DNA of 64,000 nucleotides from Neotamlana nanhaiensis (lineage in GTDB: Bacteria; Bacteroidota; Bacteroidia; Flavobacteriales; Flavobacteriaceae): positions 62,001 to 126,000 of the forward strand of contig NZ_JTDV01000015.1 in assembly GCF_000943555.1 (NCBI RefSeq), written 5' to 3'. Below, piece after piece: positions 62,174-64,000 of the stretch (within the stretch, counting starts at the first letter, position 1; each line of letters begins with the position of its first letter). Below the pieces are notes generated by a model. It worked only from the letters and a program-made list of their open reading frames with translations, was not told the origin of the DNA and searched no databases. A program made the position numbers and the translations under genes.

Positions 62174-62245
62174 AATTTCAAAGTGTTAAACTAGAACTTA
62201 GTAATTGAGAACGGTATACATTCAAATAGAAACAAACATAAAATA

Positions 62246-63565
62246 GTGAAAGTCATAGTATCAATCAGTAGAATATTTGTAGGTGTTTTATTCATCATAT
62301 CCGGATTAATAAAATTAAACGACCCACTTGGGTTTTCGTATAAATTACAAGAATATTTTAGTCCAGATGTGCTTAATTTACCATTTTTAGAACCGTACGC
62401 ACTCATGATTTCGGTAGTTGTTGTGGTTTTCGAGGTGGTTTTAGGTGTGTTTTTACTAATTGGTTACAAACCCAAATTTACAGTTTGGAGTCTCTTATTA
62501 ATGATTGTGTTTTTTACATTTTTAACCTTTTATTCGGCGTATTTCGAGAAGGTAAAAGACTGTGGCTGTTTTGGCGATGCCTTAAAATTAACACCTTGGG
62601 AAAGCTTTACAAAAGATTTAGTTTTACTGGTATTGATATTAATTTTATTTATCGGTAAAAAATACATAAACCCCATATTTGGAAGGTTAGCCGTTACGGT
62701 AATAGCTTTATTAAGTTTTATTCTATCCTTGTGGTTTGGGTACCATGTGTTAATGCATTTACCAGCAAAAGATTTTAGAGCTTATAAAATAGGAGCCAAT
62801 ATAACCGAAGGTATGAGTGTGCCAGATGATGCGCCAAAAGCCGAAACAGAATATTACTGGAAATTTAATGTCAATGGTGAAGAAAAAATAATCACTACCA
62901 TGGGGTCCTATCCATCGGTTGAAGGTGAGTTTATTGGAGTTGAAACAAAAGTAATTAAAGAAGGTTACCAACCACCAATTTATGATTTTTCAATTGAAAC
63001 AGAAGACGAAGACTTAACCACACAATTTCTATCTGAAGAAAATTTAATAGTGGTTATCTCGTATAGTTTAGAGAAAATTGAACGTGAAGGCGCTTTAAAA
63101 TTGAAAGCATTACAGGATAAAGCAAGAGCAAATCGATACCAAATTATAGGTTTAACAGCTTCAGGAGAAGAAACTAAACAGCAAATAAATAAACTATATA
63201 ATTTAGATTTTACTTGGTATTTATGCGACGAAAAAGCTCTGAAAACAGTAGTACGATCGAATCCTGGAATTATAGAACTTGACGCCGGAACTGTAAAACA
63301 AAAAGTACACTGGAATGATGTTGAAAGTTTAGAGTTGCCTAAAGTTGAAAGGAAATCAGAGCCATTAAAAGTAGAACAAGAAATATTATACCTAATTGAT
63401 AATAAGGTGTCAAGTAAGGCAGAAGTAGATAGTTTAAAAAAAGATAATATAGAAGCGATTCGTGTTTTTCATGACAACAAAAAAGCTACAGATTCAATAT
63501 CCAAATTATATGGTAAAGATTATGGAGGCATTGTTATAATTGAACTAAAAAAAGATAGTTTATAA
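62246..63565 (+). CDS. BT_3928-type membrane protein with DoxX-like region
   Basis: A 439-residue protein with four to five N-terminal membrane segments. GLIKLNDPLGFSYKLQEYFSPDVLNLPFLE (about 20-50), then ending in YFEKVKDCGCFGDALKLTPWESF, match the DoxX-like BT_3928 family known only from Bacteroidota. The soluble C-terminal half (about 180-439) is beta/alpha and may be thioredoxin-like. It starts with GTG 62246 (MKVIVSISRIFVGVL) and has no better ATG. In relatives it is followed by tpiA, whereas here an OppB-type permease follows across a heptamer array. Function unknown. Confidence 0.86.
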   Translation: MKVIVSISRIFVGVLFIISGLIKLNDPLGFSYKLQEYFSPDVLNLPFLEPYALMISVVVVVFEVVLGVFLLIGYKPKFTVWSLLLMIVFFTFLTFYSAYFEKVKDCGCFGDALKLTPWESFTKDLVLLVLILILFIGKKYINPIFGRLAVTVIALLSFILSLWFGYHVLMHLPAKDFRAYKIGANITEGMSVPDDAPKAETEYYWKFNVNGEEKIITTMGSYPSVEGEFIGVETKVIKEGYQPPIYDFSIETEDEDLTTQFLSEENLIVVISYSLEKIEREGALKLKALQDKARANRYQIIGLTASGEETKQQINKLYNLDFTWYLCDEKALKTVVRSNPGIIELDAGTVKQKVHWNDVESLELPKVERKSEPLKVEQEILYLIDNKVSSKAEVDSLKKDNIEAIRVFHDNKKATDSISKLYGKDYGGIVIIELKKDSL

Positions 63566-63626
63566 ACAATAAACAATAAACAATAAACAATAAACAACAA
63601 ACAACAAACAACAAACAACTAACAAC
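63564..63626. repeat. Nine-copy 7-bp tandem repeat AAACAAT/AAACAAC
   Basis: Four AAACAAT, then four AAACAAC, then one TAACAAC. It begins one base inside the BT_3928-type gene stop codon and ends one base before the CTG that begins the OppB-type gene, filling the whole junction. Total length 63 bp. Confidence 0.9.
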
Positions 63627-63627
63627 A

Positions 63628-64000
63628 CTGATAACCTACCTTTTAAATAAAACCACATACGCAATACTCACCTTATTTGGTGTGGTAACCGTGATATTCT
63701 TTTTATTTAACGTATTACCAGGCGATCCTGCGCAAATGATGCTGGGGCAAAATGAAGACAGTGAACAACTAGCTTTAGTAAAACAAAAATACGGTTTCGA
63801 CAAGCCCATAACAACGCAGTATTTTTATTATTTAAACGATTTATCACCAGTATCGTTTCATTCAAAAAGCAATCAAGATTATACCTTTTTAACAGAAGGA
63901 AAGTACAATGCAGCAAAATTATTCTCAATAGGAAATACCACAGTTGCACTAAAGTTCCCATATTTACGCGAATCGTTTACCAAACAAGGTAAAAAAGTTA
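63628..64000 (+). CDS. OppB/DppB-type ABC transporter permease (partial, 3' end outside window)
   Basis: A frame open from the repeat array to the window end. Read from CTG 63628 it gives an N-terminal membrane segment (LFGVVTVIFFLFNVLPGDPA), the OppB signature with the GDPA turn, then MMLGQNEDSEQLALVKQKYGFDKPITTQYFYYL, all expected. No ATG, GTG or TTG lies between the upstream stop (63577) and the membrane segment. The first in-frame GTG codons fall inside that segment, so CTG 63628 (or, less likely, ATA 63583) must start it. Its likely partner is the OppC-type permease at 29158. Confidence 0.85.
   Translation, partial: MITYLLNKTTYAILTLFGVVTVIFFLFNVLPGDPAQMMLGQNEDSEQLALVKQKYGFDKPITTQYFYYLNDLSPVSFHSKSNQDYTFLTEGKYNAAKLFSIGNTTVALKFPYLRESFTKQGKKV

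Noticed and set aside
63564-63626. Origin or iteron array
   Set aside because: No replication gene nearby and the units fill a gene junction exactly.
63707-63961. Open frame on the minus strand at the window end
   Set aside because: Opposite the OppB-type permease, which has family motifs; no motif in the reverse frame.

Overview
The window comes from an AT-rich Bacteroidota genome, most likely Flavobacteriaceae. The basis is the gene content: a T9SS type B / CHU_C-sorted surface protein, a GYDIA-type GHMP kinase beside a class II HMG-CoA reductase, BT_3928-, DUF1599-, DUF4293- and DUF3667-type proteins, and a Rho factor with an Asn/Gln/Lys-rich insertion. Bacteroidota-style promoters (TTTG, about 19-20 bp, TAnnTTTG) can be read at several places. 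No rRNA, CRISPR array, integrase or intact insertion sequence was seen.

Layout. 1-4999: trp operon on the minus strand (trpE-G-D-C-F, trpF cut by the window edge). In front is a complete attenuation leader: promoter, a 15-residue peptide with three consecutive Trp codons, a candidate antiterminator segment and a terminator hairpin. 5075-7163: two thioredoxin-fold proteins, a rhodanese and a small membrane protein. 7268-10242: sugar kinase, SDR oxidoreductase and mannonate dehydratase (uronate use). 10400-12793: an MG2/TonB-plug protein without a barrel. 13056-15292: mevalonate pathway genes (minus). 15444-20958: dipeptidyl peptidase IV and two POT peptide transporters in one run, followed by two secreted thioredoxins. 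22075-26835 (minus): surE, a small membrane protein, lpxB, a NlpC/P60 lipoprotein and comEC. 27001-30252: tail-specific protease and an OppC-type permease. 30271-39435 (minus): a tight accessory cluster built around an 1806-residue protein with two alpha/beta-hydrolase modules and a caspase-like CHAT domain. It also holds a peptidoglycan-binding/L,D-transpeptidase-like protein, a small lipoprotein and a flavin oxidoreductase. 39769-45141: yidD, cysS, folE, an OmpP1/FadL porin and a low-complexity lipoprotein. 45266-47215: proS, tRNA-Glu, rpsT. 47385-49291: a frameshifted T9SS surface protein. 49370-51584: rho and a DUF4293 protein. 51804-54010: a three-gene DUF2589 cluster. 54014-64000: phosphoesterase, truA, an MsbA-like ABC exporter, then DUF3667, cdaA, a lipoprotein and folP on the minus strand, then DUF1599, a four-helix-bundle protein, a BT_3928-type protein and an OppB-type permease running off the edge.

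The most notable items are the CHAT/double-hydrolase cluster, the DUF2589 cluster (one member carries an extra beta-rich insert), the fully readable trp attenuator, two arrays of 7-bp tandem repeats lying exactly at gene junctions, and a four-helix-bundle gene that seems to have been inserted between DUF1599 and BT_3928 genes. All functional calls come from reading translated sequence and motifs; no database search was run.
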